A stretch of DNA of 54,394 bases from Acidobacteriota bacterium (GCA_018268835.1 JAFDVU010000026.1:1-54394), one strand, 5' to 3'. Shown: positions 25,718-36,509, counted from the stretch's first letter. Made by a program: numbers and translations. Notes: generated by a model not told the origin, from the letters alone.

Positions 25718-26671
25718 TCACGCCGTCACCGGCGGTACCATCGTCTTCAGGTATTCGTGGGCCGCTTTGAAGCCGCGCTTGTACTGCTCGGTGAAATTGT
25801 GCTCGCGGTCGGTGGCCGGGTAGTAGAACTCGTCTTCGTTCTCGATATTCATGCAGCCCTGATAGCCGGCTTCGGCCAGGACGGAAAAGAATCCCTTCCA
25901 GTCCACCGAGCCCTGGCCGGGAATGCGGAAGCGCCACCAGCGCTGGTTGTTCACCGGATTGATGCCGCCGCGGCGCAGCAGGTACCAGAGGATCTCAGTG
26001 TCCTTCAGGTGCACGTCGTAAATGTGGTCCACGAAATCGCGCGCCGCCTGCACGGGATCCATGAATTGCCACACCAGGTGCGAGGGGTCGAACTGCAGTC
26101 CCACGTGCGAGGTGTCCTTGAAGGCTTTGAACAGCGCTTCCCAGCCTACCGGACCGGTGGCGATGTTGGGGCCCCCGGCGTAGGGCTCCCACAGCATCCG
26201 CACCTTGTACTTCTCGCACAGCGGGAAGTATTTCTCGGTGTAGACCTTGACGATCTCGTCCACCTGCTCCGCGAGCGGCCGCCCGCGCATGGTCCCGCTC
26301 TGGCCGCCGATGGCCGGGATGCCGAGCTTACCGGCAAGTTCGATGACCGACGCGGTGTAGCGGTTGACCCGCTCGCGCGCCGCGGGATCCGGATCGATGT
26401 GGTTGCCATCGCAGGCCAGGGCACTGGCCGTGATGCCGGCGCGCGCGATCTTATCCTTGATGGACGCGATTTGGGAGTCGTTGAGGGCGGCCGGATCCAG
26501 CCGCAACTGCATGCTGGTGAATCCCTCGCCTTTCACAAACGCGAGATTCGCGTCCGTGTACCAGCAGAGGACCCCCAGCTTGGGTTTCCAGTTGGGGTAG
26601 CGGCGTTGCGCTTGCGCTTGCGCCAGCGCGGCCGCGGACAGGGCGAGTACGTTCCGTCGTGTGAGGTTCAC
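25718..26671 (-). CDS. Exported sugar phosphate isomerase/epimerase-like TIM-barrel protein
   Basis: A 317-residue protein of the AP-endonuclease-2/xylose-isomerase-like TIM-barrel fold. A Tat-like N-terminus (LTRRNVLALSAAALAQAQA) suggests export. The barrel shows the metal-binding residues expected of the family: MLWEPY (Glu), LQFDPSHLVW (Asp, His), VHLKDTE (His) and MNIENEDEF (Glu). Family members isomerise or epimerise sugars; the substrate is unknown. The start is GTG 26671, nine bases after a -10-like TAGTAT (26681-26686). It is 49 bases downstream of the PEP-CTERM gene on the same strand. Confidence 0.8.
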   Translation of the reverse strand: MNLTRRNVLALSAAALAQAQAQRRYPNWKPKLGVLCWYTDANLAFVKGEGFTSMQLRLDPAALNDSQIASIKDKIARAGITASALACDGNHIDPDPAARERVNRYTASVIELAGKLGIPAIGGQSGTMRGRPLAEQVDEIVKVYTEKYFPLCEKYKVRMLWEPYAGGPNIATGPVGWEALFKAFKDTSHVGLQFDPSHLVWQFMDPVQAARDFVDHIYDVHLKDTEILWYLLRRGGINPVNNQRWWRFRIPGQGSVDWKGFFSVLAEAGYQGCMNIENEDEFYYPATDREHNFTEQYKRGFKAAHEYLKTMVPPVTA

Positions 26672-26680
26672 GAATCGACG

Positions 26681-26686
26681 ATACTA
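26681..26686 (-). promoter_or_regulatory. -10-like TAGTAT before the TIM-barrel gene
   Basis: On the minus strand TAGTAT lies nine bases before the GTG at 26671. Together with the absence of a Shine-Dalgarno sequence, this suggests a very short or absent leader. Confidence 0.3.
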
Positions 26687-26720
26687 AGGACCCGCCCCGC
26701 GCGCAACTGCCGCAAAAGTG

Positions 26721-27419
26721 CTACTGCCGCCGCCCGCGACGGCCCAGGACCACCAGCAGCAGGCCGCCACCTATCATCGCCATGGTTGCGGGCTCGGGGG
26801 TCGCCACCTGGTTGTTGGGCGGGGTGAGCGTGAAGTTGGTCGCGTTCGCGACCACAAACCGCTGCGAGTTTCCGGCCGGATTGAAGACTTTCGCTCCCGA
26901 GAGGAACAGCGGCGTGATGGCGCCGGACGAGTACGCGTTCTGGGCCAGGGTGACGAAGGGCGCGGCAGCCGATGGTAATGGCGTATCCCTGGTGCCCATC
27001 AGGTCCCAGATCGCCATCGAGACCGGCCCTTCCAGGTTCTTGATCACGGTCGAGTTGCTGCTCGGCGCCCCTTGTGTGAGCGAATACGCCGCCAGCCACG
27101 CGGCCTCCGCTTCGTTTGCACCTACCGGTGCGTCGTACGTGCCCGGGTACGTCGTGTTGTATTGCGACGTCTTGTTTTCGTCCAGGCAGAACACCAGCAA
27201 GTGGCTCACCGTGTTGGTGGTGGTGTCCGTCAGGTCGGCCTTATACGGCCCCGCAGCTACCGTGTAGTTGTGGCTGTTCACGGTGTACGTGTAGTTGCCG
27301 GCCCCAGTCCCCGTAAGGACGAAATTGTACGTGTCCGCGTACGCCGGAATCGTAGCGAACAGGATGGCCCCCATGAGTAAGCTTGCGGTGGGAAGTAACT
27401 TTTGCAACGGGTTTTTCAT
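26721..27419 (-). CDS. PEP-CTERM sorting-domain protein
   Basis: A 232-residue exported protein. A signal peptide (residues 1 to about 29, ending ...TIPAYA) precedes a Thr/Ser/Asn-rich, weakly conserved body. The C-terminus has the three-part PEP-CTERM signal: the motif PEPATMA, a hydrophobic span MIGGGLLLVVLG and a basic RRGRRQ end. Exosortase cleaves such signals during transport to the surface, usually in exopolysaccharide-producing bacteria. No exosortase is in the window. The body contains FCLDENKTSQYN, seen in PEP-CTERM proteins with a single-Cys region, but I cannot name a function. ATG 27419 was chosen for the signal peptide. A 269-base intergenic space lies upstream. Confidence 0.85.
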   Translation of the reverse strand: MKNPLQKLLPTASLLMGAILFATIPAYADTYNFVLTGTGAGNYTYTVNSHNYTVAAGPYKADLTDTTTNTVSHLLVFCLDENKTSQYNTTYPGTYDAPVGANEAEAAWLAAYSLTQGAPSSNSTVIKNLEGPVSMAIWDLMGTRDTPLPSAAAPFVTLAQNAYSSGAITPLFLSGAKVFNPAGNSQRFVVANATNFTLTPPNNQVATPEPATMAMIGGGLLLVVLGRRGRRQ

Positions 27420-27567
27420 AACGTTAGATATCGGAATTTTCCCAACCCACGGCGGAAAAGGCCATAGGCCCTCTCCATGCGTACGTACCACCGATTTTTC
27501 CTGGGGACCGCTCAACGGTTACCTGCGCCCTAGCCCTCGACCTGCGTCTTCTCAGGAATTCTCCCGG

Positions 27568-27582
27568 TTCAGCCGGGCTGAA
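27568..27582. repeat. Hairpin TTCAGC-CGG-GCTGAA
   Basis: A perfect six-base-pair stem with a CGG loop, followed by GTCCCGCTGG. It lies in the 269-base space between the divergent PEP-CTERM and acetamidase-like genes. Its GGGCTGAAG core resembles the one at 13289-13310, consistent with a dispersed palindromic repeat. The rest of this space has no ORF I would support; a short GGCC-ATA-GGCC dyad also occurs at about 27460-27470. Confidence 0.35.
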
Positions 27583-27676
27583 GTCCCGCTGGTACTAGAA
27601 GGATGCCGGCGATTGGTTTGGATTTTGGCCGGCTCAGTTCCAGAACGATTTGCGCCGGGGCGGAGTACTCGCCTGC

Positions 27677-27682
27677 TATCAT
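27677..27682 (+). promoter_or_regulatory. -10-like TATCAT before the acetamidase-like gene
   Basis: TATCAT (five of six matches) ends six bases before the ATG at 27689, which has no Shine-Dalgarno sequence. The same hexamer and nearly the same spacing occur before the GlcG-like gene at 30687. Confidence 0.4.
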
Positions 27683-27688
27683 CGCCCC

Positions 27689-28687
27689 ATGCAAAGACTC
27701 CTTTGGGCACTGTTGTGGGCGGTCTCCCTACCCGCCTCCGACTTCCAGTTGAAGGCCACCCCTTCCACCGTGGCCTGGGGCTACTACTGGGCGCAGGCTA
27801 AACCGGTGCTGCGCATCCACAGCGGAGACACGGTCCAGATGCAGACCATGATCACCAACAGTCCCCAACGCCTGGCCGCCGCCGGCGTGAAGGACGACGA
27901 CATTCAGCCCGAGCTGAAAGCGATATACGCCCAGGTCACGGATAAGGGGCCCGGCGGCCACATCCTCACCGGCCCAGTCTACGTGGAGGGCGCCGAACCG
28001 GGCGACACCCTGGAAGTGCGCATCCGCAAAATCGATTACGCGGTCCCGTACGCGTACAACAGCTTCAGTCCGCGCAGCGGGGTGCTCACCCCGGAGGATT
28101 TCGCGCAGGGGGCCACCAAAATCATCCCGCTCGACACCGTTCGCGGCGTGGCGACGTTCGCTCCCGGGATCGAGATCCCCCTACGCCCGTTCTTCGGCAG
28201 CATGGGAGTGGCTCCGGAGGAATCCGCCGGACGCGTATCCAGCGCGCCGCCCGGCCTGCACGCCGGCAACCTGGACAATCGCGAACTCACCGCGGGCACG
28301 ACGCTGTTCATCCCGGTGCATGTGCCCGGAGCGCTGTTCGAAGCCGGCGACGGCCACGCGGGGCAGGGAAACGGCGAGGTGGATATCACGGCGCTGGAGA
28401 CGTCGCTCACGGGCACATTTCAGTTCGTGGTCCGCAAGGACCTCAAGCTGAAAGCGCCGCTCGCCGAAACCCCGACTCACTGGATCGCCATGGGACTTAG
28501 CCCGGATCTCAACGAGGCCCTCAAAATGGCCGTGCGCGAAACCATCGATTTTCTCACCGCCGAGAAGCACCTCTCGCGCGCCGACGCCTACATGCTGGCC
28601 AGCGTGGCGGTGGATTTCGACGTCACCCAGGCGGTGGACGGCACCCGGGGTGTCCACGCCATGATCCCCAAGAGCATCTTCCGGTAG
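27689..28687 (+). CDS. Secreted acetamidase/formamidase family protein
   Basis: A 332-residue protein of the FmdA/AmdA family, which hydrolyses formamide or acetamide to ammonia and acid. A signal peptide (MQRLLWALLWAVSLPAS) implies secretion, unlike classical cytosolic formamidases. Family strands are visible: GDTVQMQTMITNS, KGPGGHILTGPVYVEGAEPGDTLEVRI, FFGSMGVAP, PPGLHAGNLDNRELTAGTTLFIPVHVPGALFEAGDGHAGQGNGEV, the last being the metal-binding His/Asp region. ATG 27689 is chosen over the open upstream frame because it begins the signal peptide and follows a -10-like element. The amidohydrolase gene follows 51 bases later on the same strand. Confidence 0.88.
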   Translation: MQRLLWALLWAVSLPASDFQLKATPSTVAWGYYWAQAKPVLRIHSGDTVQMQTMITNSPQRLAAAGVKDDDIQPELKAIYAQVTDKGPGGHILTGPVYVEGAEPGDTLEVRIRKIDYAVPYAYNSFSPRSGVLTPEDFAQGATKIIPLDTVRGVATFAPGIEIPLRPFFGSMGVAPEESAGRVSSAPPGLHAGNLDNRELTAGTTLFIPVHVPGALFEAGDGHAGQGNGEVDITALETSLTGTFQFVVRKDLKLKAPLAETPTHWIAMGLSPDLNEALKMAVRETIDFLTAEKHLSRADAYMLASVAVDFDVTQAVDGTRGVHAMIPKSIFR

Positions 28688-28738
28688 TTGGCCGCGCCGG
28701 CGATTCCGGGGCCGGTGTTTCTGCTAGGATACACTCCC

Positions 28739-30220
28739 ATGTACCGCTTTCTGCTGCTCTGCGCCACCGCCGCGCTTGCCTTCGCCCAACCGGCGCCCAC
28801 CCACGGCAAGCGGGTCCACCGCCTGCTGATCCACAATGCCATCGTGGTCGATGGCAACGGCACGCCGGCCAGCGGACCCAAGGACATCCTGATCCAGGAC
28901 AACGTGATCGCCGACGTGATCCCGCTGGATCCGGTGGCCCTGTCGCGCGGCGGGGGACGCGCCACCGTGCAGGCTGACGCCGTGATCGACGCCACCGGCC
29001 ATTACGTGCTGCCCGGCCTGATCGACGCCCACGCCCACCTGCAGGAGGAGCGCGGCGGCAAACCGCAGCCCATCGAGTACGAACTCGATATCTGGCTGGC
29101 CTGCGGGATCACCGCCGTCCGCGACGTGGGCAGCGACACGAAACGCGCGCTCGAGTTGCGCCGCTTAAGCGCGGCCGGGGAGATCGCCGCCCCGCGCATC
29201 TTCGTCTATCCGATGTTCGGCCGTCCCAAGACGCCGGCCGAAGCGCGCGCCAGGGTGCAATCGCTCAAGCAGCAGGGCGCCGACGGCATCAAGATTCTGG
29301 GGATCGACCGGGACACCATGCAGGCCATGGAGGAGGAGGCGCACCAACTCGGCCTGCGCATCGCGCATCACGCCGGGGTGGAAGAAACCAACGCGTGGGA
29401 CGACATCAAGTTCGGCACCACGTCGATCGAGCACTGGTACGGCATTCCCGATGCCGCGATTCCGGACCGCGTGCAGCACTTCCCTTCGACCTACAACTAC
29501 AACAACGAGACCGACCGCTTCCGCTGGGCCGGCCACCTGTGGCGGGAAGCCGACCCCAAACGCCTCGGCGAGGTGCTGGACGGCATGGTCAAAGCCAACG
29601 TCGCCTGGGTGCCCACGCTCGATATTTATGAAGCCAGCCGCGACCTGCAGCGCGCGCAGAACCAGCCCTGGTTCGCCGACTACCTGCATCCGGTACTGGC
29701 CGAATACTTCCGTCCGAACCCGGCCAACCACGGCTCGTACTTTCTGGGCTGGTCCTCCACCGACGAGACCTACTGGAAGGAGAACTATCGCCTCTGGATG
29801 GCCGCGCTACGCGATTTCGACCGCAAGGGCGGACTCATCGGCATGGGCGACGACGCCGGCTTCATTTACCAGATGTACGGTTTCGGGCTGATCCGCTCCA
29901 TGGAACTGCACCAGGAAGCGGGCTTCCACCCGATCCGCATCATCCAGCAGGCCACCGGCAACAACGCGCGGATCCTGGGCCAGGAAGACAAACTCGGGCG
30001 CGTGCGCGCCGGATTCGCCGCCGACCTGATCGTGGTCGACGGCAATCCGCTGGAGGATCTGAAGGTGCTGTATCCCACCGGCACGGAGGGCATCCGCGAC
30101 GGCAAACAGGTGCACACCGGCGGCGTCGAATGGACCATCAAGGATGGCATCCCCTACCACGGCCCCACGCTCCTGGCCAAGGTCAAAGAGATGGTGGCGC
30201 AGGCACGGGCCAGGCGCTAG
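28739..30220 (+). CDS. Secreted amidohydrolase family protein (imidazolonepropionase-like)
   Basis: A 493-residue metal-dependent hydrolase of the amidohydrolase superfamily. A signal peptide (MYRFLLLCATAALAFAQ) is followed by a composite beta-sandwich and TIM barrel. Metal ligands are visible: LPGLIDAHAHL (HxH), GADGIKIL (Lys), AHHAGVEE (His), TTSIEHWYG (His) and MGDDAGF (Asp). The C-terminal NNARILGQEDKLGRVRAGFAADLIVVDGNPLEDL is the typical sandwich return. Such exported members act on peptides, lactams or dipeptide-like compounds; the substrate is unknown. ATG 28739 follows TAGGAT by eight bases. Convergent with the GlcG gene, two bases apart. Confidence 0.9.
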   Translation: MYRFLLLCATAALAFAQPAPTHGKRVHRLLIHNAIVVDGNGTPASGPKDILIQDNVIADVIPLDPVALSRGGGRATVQADAVIDATGHYVLPGLIDAHAHLQEERGGKPQPIEYELDIWLACGITAVRDVGSDTKRALELRRLSAAGEIAAPRIFVYPMFGRPKTPAEARARVQSLKQQGADGIKILGIDRDTMQAMEEEAHQLGLRIAHHAGVEETNAWDDIKFGTTSIEHWYGIPDAAIPDRVQHFPSTYNYNNETDRFRWAGHLWREADPKRLGEVLDGMVKANVAWVPTLDIYEASRDLQRAQNQPWFADYLHPVLAEYFRPNPANHGSYFLGWSSTDETYWKENYRLWMAALRDFDRKGGLIGMGDDAGFIYQMYGFGLIRSMELHQEAGFHPIRIIQQATGNNARILGQEDKLGRVRAGFAADLIVVDGNPLEDLKVLYPTGTEGIRDGKQVHTGGVEWTIKDGIPYHGPTLLAKVKEMVAQARARR

Positions 30221-30222
30221 CG

Positions 30223-30687
30223 CTACTCTTTGAGCAGCGCATCCACCGCGGCTTGCGAGATGGCCTCATCCACTTCGCTGGCGGCGCCGCTGCACGACAT
30301 CCCGCCGATCACCTTGCCATCCACCTTAATGGGCACGCCGCCCTGGTTCGGGAAGGCGTTGGGATACGCCAGCACCGCCGTATTGCCATTCTTCAACTGC
30401 TCCGCGGCCGCGGCAGACGGACGCCCGAACAGCGCCGCATACCGCGCCTTCTTCTGCGCGAATTCGAGCGTGTTGTAGCCGGCGGTGTCGCCCTTTTGGA
30501 GGAACAAAAGATTGCCGCTTTCGTCTACGATACAGATCGTCACCGATACGTTGTGTTTCGCGGCTTCGGCTTCGGCGGTCGCAACCAGCTTTTTCACGGC
30601 CGCTAGGTTGAGATACTTTTTGGTGGGCAGTTCCACGGCGGAGGCCAGCAACAGGGCACTCAGGAGGCAGATCAAGAGTTTCGGCAT
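30223..30687 (-). CDS. GlcG/HbpS-family heme-binding-like secreted protein
   Basis: A 154-residue protein of the GlcG/HbpS (DUF336) fold. A signal peptide (MPKLLICLLSALLLASA) leads to KKLVATAEAEAAKHNVSVTICIVDESGNLLFL, AQKKARYAALFG and GGVPIKVDGKVIGGMSCSGAASEVDEAISQAAVDAL, all characteristic. HbpS of Streptomyces binds heme outside the cell, whereas GlcG-like proteins lie in glycolate or propanediol operons, so the exact role is open. ATG 30687 is the likely start because TATCAT ends seven bases upstream; an in-frame ATG at 30696 is possible. The element is inside the divergent GT39 gene. Confidence 0.85.
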   Translation of the reverse strand: MPKLLICLLSALLLASAVELPTKKYLNLAAVKKLVATAEAEAAKHNVSVTICIVDESGNLLFLQKGDTAGYNTLEFAQKKARYAALFGRPSAAAAEQLKNGNTAVLAYPNAFPNQGGVPIKVDGKVIGGMSCSGAASEVDEAISQAAVDALLKE

Positions 30688-30694
30688 GGGCAAC

Positions 30695-30700
30695 ATGATA
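30695..30700 (-). promoter_or_regulatory. -10-like TATCAT of the GlcG-like gene, overlapping the GT39 start codon
   Basis: Read on the minus strand, TATCAT occupies 30695-30700, seven bases before the ATG at 30687. On the plus strand these bases are ATGATA, the first two codons of the GT39 gene. The two genes' start codons are only seven bases apart. Confidence 0.4.
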
Positions 30701-32215
30701 TCGAAATTACAGGTGGCGCGACTCGCCGGCGCCGCCATCCTGATCGCGGGGATCAAACTGGCGCTGCACCTCTACGCTGACCATAACTACGGCTATTTCG
30801 TGGACGAGCTGTACAACCTGTCCCTGGCGCGCCACCTGGACTGGGGCTACGTGGATGTGGCGCCGATGATCGCCGTGATCGGCCGCTTCGAGGTCGCGGT
30901 GCTGGGCGATTCGCTGCAGGCCATCCGGCTGCTGCCGGCGCTGGCCGGCGCGCTCAAAGTGCTGCTCACCGCCATGATCGCGCGCGAACTCGGCGGCGGC
31001 CGCTTCGCGCAGGCGCTGGCCGCCCTGTGCTTCCTGGCGGCGCCGGGCCTGCTGGCGATGGACCACTTTCTCAACGTCAACTCCTTCGAAGCCGTGGTGT
31101 GGATCGGGCTGGCGCTGCTGCTGGCGCGCATGATCCGCGGCGGCGATGAGAAGTTGTGGCTCTGGTTCGGGCTGCTGAGCGGTGTGGGTCTGGAAACCAA
31201 ACACTCCGTGCTGCTGTTCGGCTTCGCGCTGGTGGCGGGGCTCGCGCTCAGCCCGGCGCGCCGCCTGCTGGCCAGCCGCTGGCTGCTCCTCGGCGGCGCG
31301 ATCGCCTTCCTGCTCTTCGTGCCCAACCTGCTGTGGAACATCCACTACCACTTCCCGTTCCTGGAACTGCAGGAGAACATTCGCCGCGACGGCCGCAACG
31401 TAGCGTTCACGCCGTTCAGCTTTTTCGCGCAGGAAGGCCTGGCCATGCTGCCGGCGAGCGTGCCGGTGTGGCTGGCCGGGTTGTGGTACCTCTTCTTCCA
31501 TCGCGAGGGACGCCGCTACGCCGCGCTCGGCTGGGCGTTCCTGATCGCGTCCGCGCTGATTCTGGCGCTGAATCCGCGCATCTACTACCTGTTCCCCGCG
31601 TTCCCGATGCTGTTCGCCGCCGGCGCCGTGGCCATCGAACAATGGCGGGCGAAGTGGGTGCGGTGGGTGCTCTGCGTCCTGATCGTAGCGCTGGGCGCGT
31701 TGCTCGCGCCGACCATGATCCCGCTGCTGCCGCCGGAGACCTACATCGCCTACGCGCGCGCTACCGGGCTGCAGCAGCCGCGCATCGAGAACCACCGGCT
31801 TGGTCCGCTGCCGCAACTTTTCGCCGACCAGTTCGGCTGGGAGGAGATGGCCGCCGCCACCGCCCGCGTCTACGACAGCCTGCCCCCCGACGTGCGCGCG
31901 CACACCGCGATTTTCGGGCAGAACTACGGGCAGGCCGGCGCCATCAACGTCTACGGCCGTAAGTACGGATTGCCCGAGGCCATCAGCGGGCACCAGAACT
32001 TCTACCTCTGGGGACCCCGCGGCTACACCGGAGAAAGCATGATCGTGCTCGGGGACAACCGGGCGACTCTGGAACGCGAGTTCGACCACGTGGAGTGGCG
32101 AGCCCACGTGGCGCATCCCTACGCGATGCCCTACGAGCATATCGATATCTTCTATTGCCGGGGCATGAAATGGCCGCTGGCGCAGGTCTGGCCCAAGATC
32201 AAGAAGTGGGATTAG
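30695..32215 (+). CDS. Glycosyltransferase family 39 (GT-C, dolichyl-phosphate-mannose-type) membrane protein
   Basis: A 506-residue polytopic membrane protein with about ten hydrophobic spans. The first periplasmic loop has the catalytic acidic motif YFVDELYNLSLARHLDWGYVDVAPM, typical of the PMT_2/GT39-like family. A second acidic position is near LQAIRLLPALAGALKV. Members transfer a sugar from a polyprenyl-phosphate carrier to lipid A, protein or glycan at the outer face of the inner membrane. The start is ATG 30695 or 30686; with the former, the divergent gene's start lies seven bases away. No Shine-Dalgarno sequence is seen. Confidence 0.85.
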   Translation: MISKLQVARLAGAAILIAGIKLALHLYADHNYGYFVDELYNLSLARHLDWGYVDVAPMIAVIGRFEVAVLGDSLQAIRLLPALAGALKVLLTAMIARELGGGRFAQALAALCFLAAPGLLAMDHFLNVNSFEAVVWIGLALLLARMIRGGDEKLWLWFGLLSGVGLETKHSVLLFGFALVAGLALSPARRLLASRWLLLGGAIAFLLFVPNLLWNIHYHFPFLELQENIRRDGRNVAFTPFSFFAQEGLAMLPASVPVWLAGLWYLFFHREGRRYAALGWAFLIASALILALNPRIYYLFPAFPMLFAAGAVAIEQWRAKWVRWVLCVLIVALGALLAPTMIPLLPPETYIAYARATGLQQPRIENHRLGPLPQLFADQFGWEEMAAATARVYDSLPPDVRAHTAIFGQNYGQAGAINVYGRKYGLPEAISGHQNFYLWGPRGYTGESMIVLGDNRATLEREFDHVEWRAHVAHPYAMPYEHIDIFYCRGMKWPLAQVWPKIKKWD

Positions 32216-32240
32216 GGGGCCTGGCGGGAACTTATTTGCG

Positions 32241-32252
32241 GACTCCGGAGTC
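32241..32252 (+). promoter_or_regulatory. 12-base palindrome GACTCCGGAGTC
   Basis: A perfect palindrome ending eight bases before the GTG at 32261, in the 45-base space after the GT39 gene. Its GGAG could serve as the ribosome site (about ten bases from the start), and the dyad could bind a repressor or fold to hide it. Confidence 0.35.
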
Positions 32253-32260
32253 TGAATTGC

Positions 32261-33820
32261 GTGCAGCTCAGTTTCAGCAGTCAAAGTGTGAGGATTTTCA
32301 CCATCGCGCTCGCGGCTGCCGTCGTGTCCGCCGCCGCGGATAAGCCTACGCCCCGGCAGAAGGCCCGGGAGTTACTGGATGGCGCCGCCGAGATGATCGC
32401 CGCCACCCATCCCGATGTTCAGGTTGCCGCGCTCTTCCATCTGGCCGATAACTACGCGGACTTCGACAGGAAGAAGGCGCTCGAGTATTTCAAGCAGGCC
32501 TTTACTGCCGCTGCGGATCCGGCGGTTGGCTCCAACGCCGTCTTCGCCGCCATGATGCAGATGGAAATCGTGGTCGCGCTCACCGAGTTGGATGCCGGGG
32601 AAGGGGTGGCGATGCTCAAGCTGATAGCAGCCCCTCCGGGTGGGTACGATGTGCGTTCCTTCGCCGCCGCCCGCGTGGTCGGGAAACTGGTCGCGAAGGG
32701 CGACCTGGATCGCGCCATTCAGTTGGCCGAGTACATGGGCGGAGCCGGCGCCTACCCCTTCGAAGGCGTCAGCCAGATCCTCGGCAAGCTGAAGCCCGAT
32801 GACCCGCGTTTCGCCGCTGTCTTCAGCCAGGCGCTCACCGCCTACTCCGTGAAGCCGGACTCATCCTTCGCACGCCTGCTCACCCGCTACTACAAAGATC
32901 TTCCCGCCGGCATGCCCCAGACGGCGCTTTCCCGCATCCTGGCCGTGGCGCTCGACACGAAGGCGGACATCCCTTACAACCCCACGACCATCGCCAGTTC
33001 CAAGGGTACCGTGACTTTCACCAATCGCGTCGAGAACGATCTGTTCGACATCATGCCCCTGGTGCGCGAACTGGACCGCAAGCGCTACGAAGAACTGCTC
33101 GCGCAGCACACCGAAGTGCGCTCCGCGCTGGAACTCTTCCCGGGCGGCGGACCGTCCCTCGTGAATGACCGTGAAGCATACATGTACACCGTTTCCGGCG
33201 GCGACCGGAAAGCCGCCGAGGCACTCAACGAACGGCAGAAGCTGAGCGCGCTCATCCAAAATCGCGCGATGGCGGCGCTCGAGGCCGCGGCCAGCGATCC
33301 GGAAAAAGGCCTGGACCTCGTCTCCGGAATCCCCAGTCCGCCCAAGCAGGCCGAAGTGCTGGGCCGCATCGCCGAAATGACCGGCGATCGCGATCCGGAC
33401 ACCGCGCGGCGCGTACTCTCCAAGTGCGTCTCCCTGCTCGACAGTGTGAAGTATCCCGATGACCGCGTGACCGATTGGGATATCGTGGCCGGCGCCGCGA
33501 CCCTCATCAAAGATGAGGCACTGGCCCAGCGGGCCATCGACAAAATGCTCGCCGATGCGGCGGAAATGTATACGACCGACGCCGACAAGGACCGCCCGAA
33601 CCGCGCCTGGCGCGAGAACTGGCCCTCCACGCAAGCGCTGCGCCGCGCCGTGATCCGCGCCACCAGGCTCCACGGCGTCGATGCGGCGGCCACGCTGGTC
33701 AAGATCACCGACCCCGACCAGAACGTGCTGGCTCGCATCACCATGGCGCAGGCGCTGCTGGGGCGCCCCTTCGACCGGCTGCAGAGTTTCGGCCGCCAGC
33801 ACCCGCCGCAGACGCAATAG
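32261..33820 (+). CDS. Secreted helical-repeat protein of unknown function
   Basis: A 519-residue protein I do not recognise. The first 27 residues are a signal peptide (...IALAAAVVSAAA). The rest is mostly amphipathic alpha helices with repeated hairpins of about 35-40 residues: PDVQVAALFHLADNYADFDRKKALEYF, RFAAVFSQALTAYSV, QAEVLGRIAEMTGDRDPDTARRVLSK and VLARITMAQALLGRPFDRL. TPR- or Sel1-like solenoids look like this, so it is probably a periplasmic scaffold. The start is GTG 32261, behind the GACTCCGGAGTC palindrome. It may be cotranscribed with GT39. Convergent with hppA. Confidence 0.7.
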   Translation: MQLSFSSQSVRIFTIALAAAVVSAAADKPTPRQKARELLDGAAEMIAATHPDVQVAALFHLADNYADFDRKKALEYFKQAFTAAADPAVGSNAVFAAMMQMEIVVALTELDAGEGVAMLKLIAAPPGGYDVRSFAAARVVGKLVAKGDLDRAIQLAEYMGGAGAYPFEGVSQILGKLKPDDPRFAAVFSQALTAYSVKPDSSFARLLTRYYKDLPAGMPQTALSRILAVALDTKADIPYNPTTIASSKGTVTFTNRVENDLFDIMPLVRELDRKRYEELLAQHTEVRSALELFPGGGPSLVNDREAYMYTVSGGDRKAAEALNERQKLSALIQNRAMAALEAAASDPEKGLDLVSGIPSPPKQAEVLGRIAEMTGDRDPDTARRVLSKCVSLLDSVKYPDDRVTDWDIVAGAATLIKDEALAQRAIDKMLADAAEMYTTDADKDRPNRAWRENWPSTQALRRAVIRATRLHGVDAAATLVKITDPDQNVLARITMAQALLGRPFDRLQSFGRQHPPQTQ

Positions 33821-33844
33821 AACGGTACGGGGAAGATAGGGGTC

Positions 33845-33876
33845 TCCTGCGGCGCAACGACCGGCACCACGCAGGA
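33845..33876 (+). terminator. Hairpin after the helical-repeat gene
   Basis: TCCTGCG (33845-33851) pairs with CGCAGGA (33870-33876) over an 18-base loop, 24 bases after the stop. It is followed by AAAT, not a U-run, so it is weak on its own. It lies in the 129-base space between convergent genes, before the better hairpin at 33907. Confidence 0.3.
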
Positions 33877-33906
33877 AAATCGGGGAGAGAGATTCCGAGG
33901 AAGGAT

Positions 33907-33940
33907 CGGGGGCAGACGTCGCCGCCTGCCCCCGTATTTG
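33907..33940 (+). terminator. GC-rich terminator hairpin between convergent genes
   Basis: A nine-base-pair perfect stem CGGGGGCAG/CTGCCCCCG (33907-33915 with 33926-33934) and a ten-base loop, followed on the plus strand by TATTTGG. The short T-rich tail supports rightward termination of the 32261 gene. The leftward side is less convincing for hppA. Confidence 0.55.
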
Positions 33941-33949
33941 GAAGAGTGA

Positions 33950-36421
<2,472 letters not shown>

Positions 36422-36509
36422 GAATTCCCCCTTGCGTTAGTGCCCGGCGCCTGCGGTCGGTCCGCACAGGCTTCGGGACGTTGCTATGAGTGAGCGTAAC
36501 CGACCACAC

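Noticed and set aside
27420..27560. Possible cyclic di-GMP (GEMM) riboswitch before the PEP-CTERM gene
   Set aside because: A PilZ gene and PEP-CTERM protein made this attractive, but the conserved GEMM core and tetraloop-receptor pattern are absent. Only a weak distant pairing remains.
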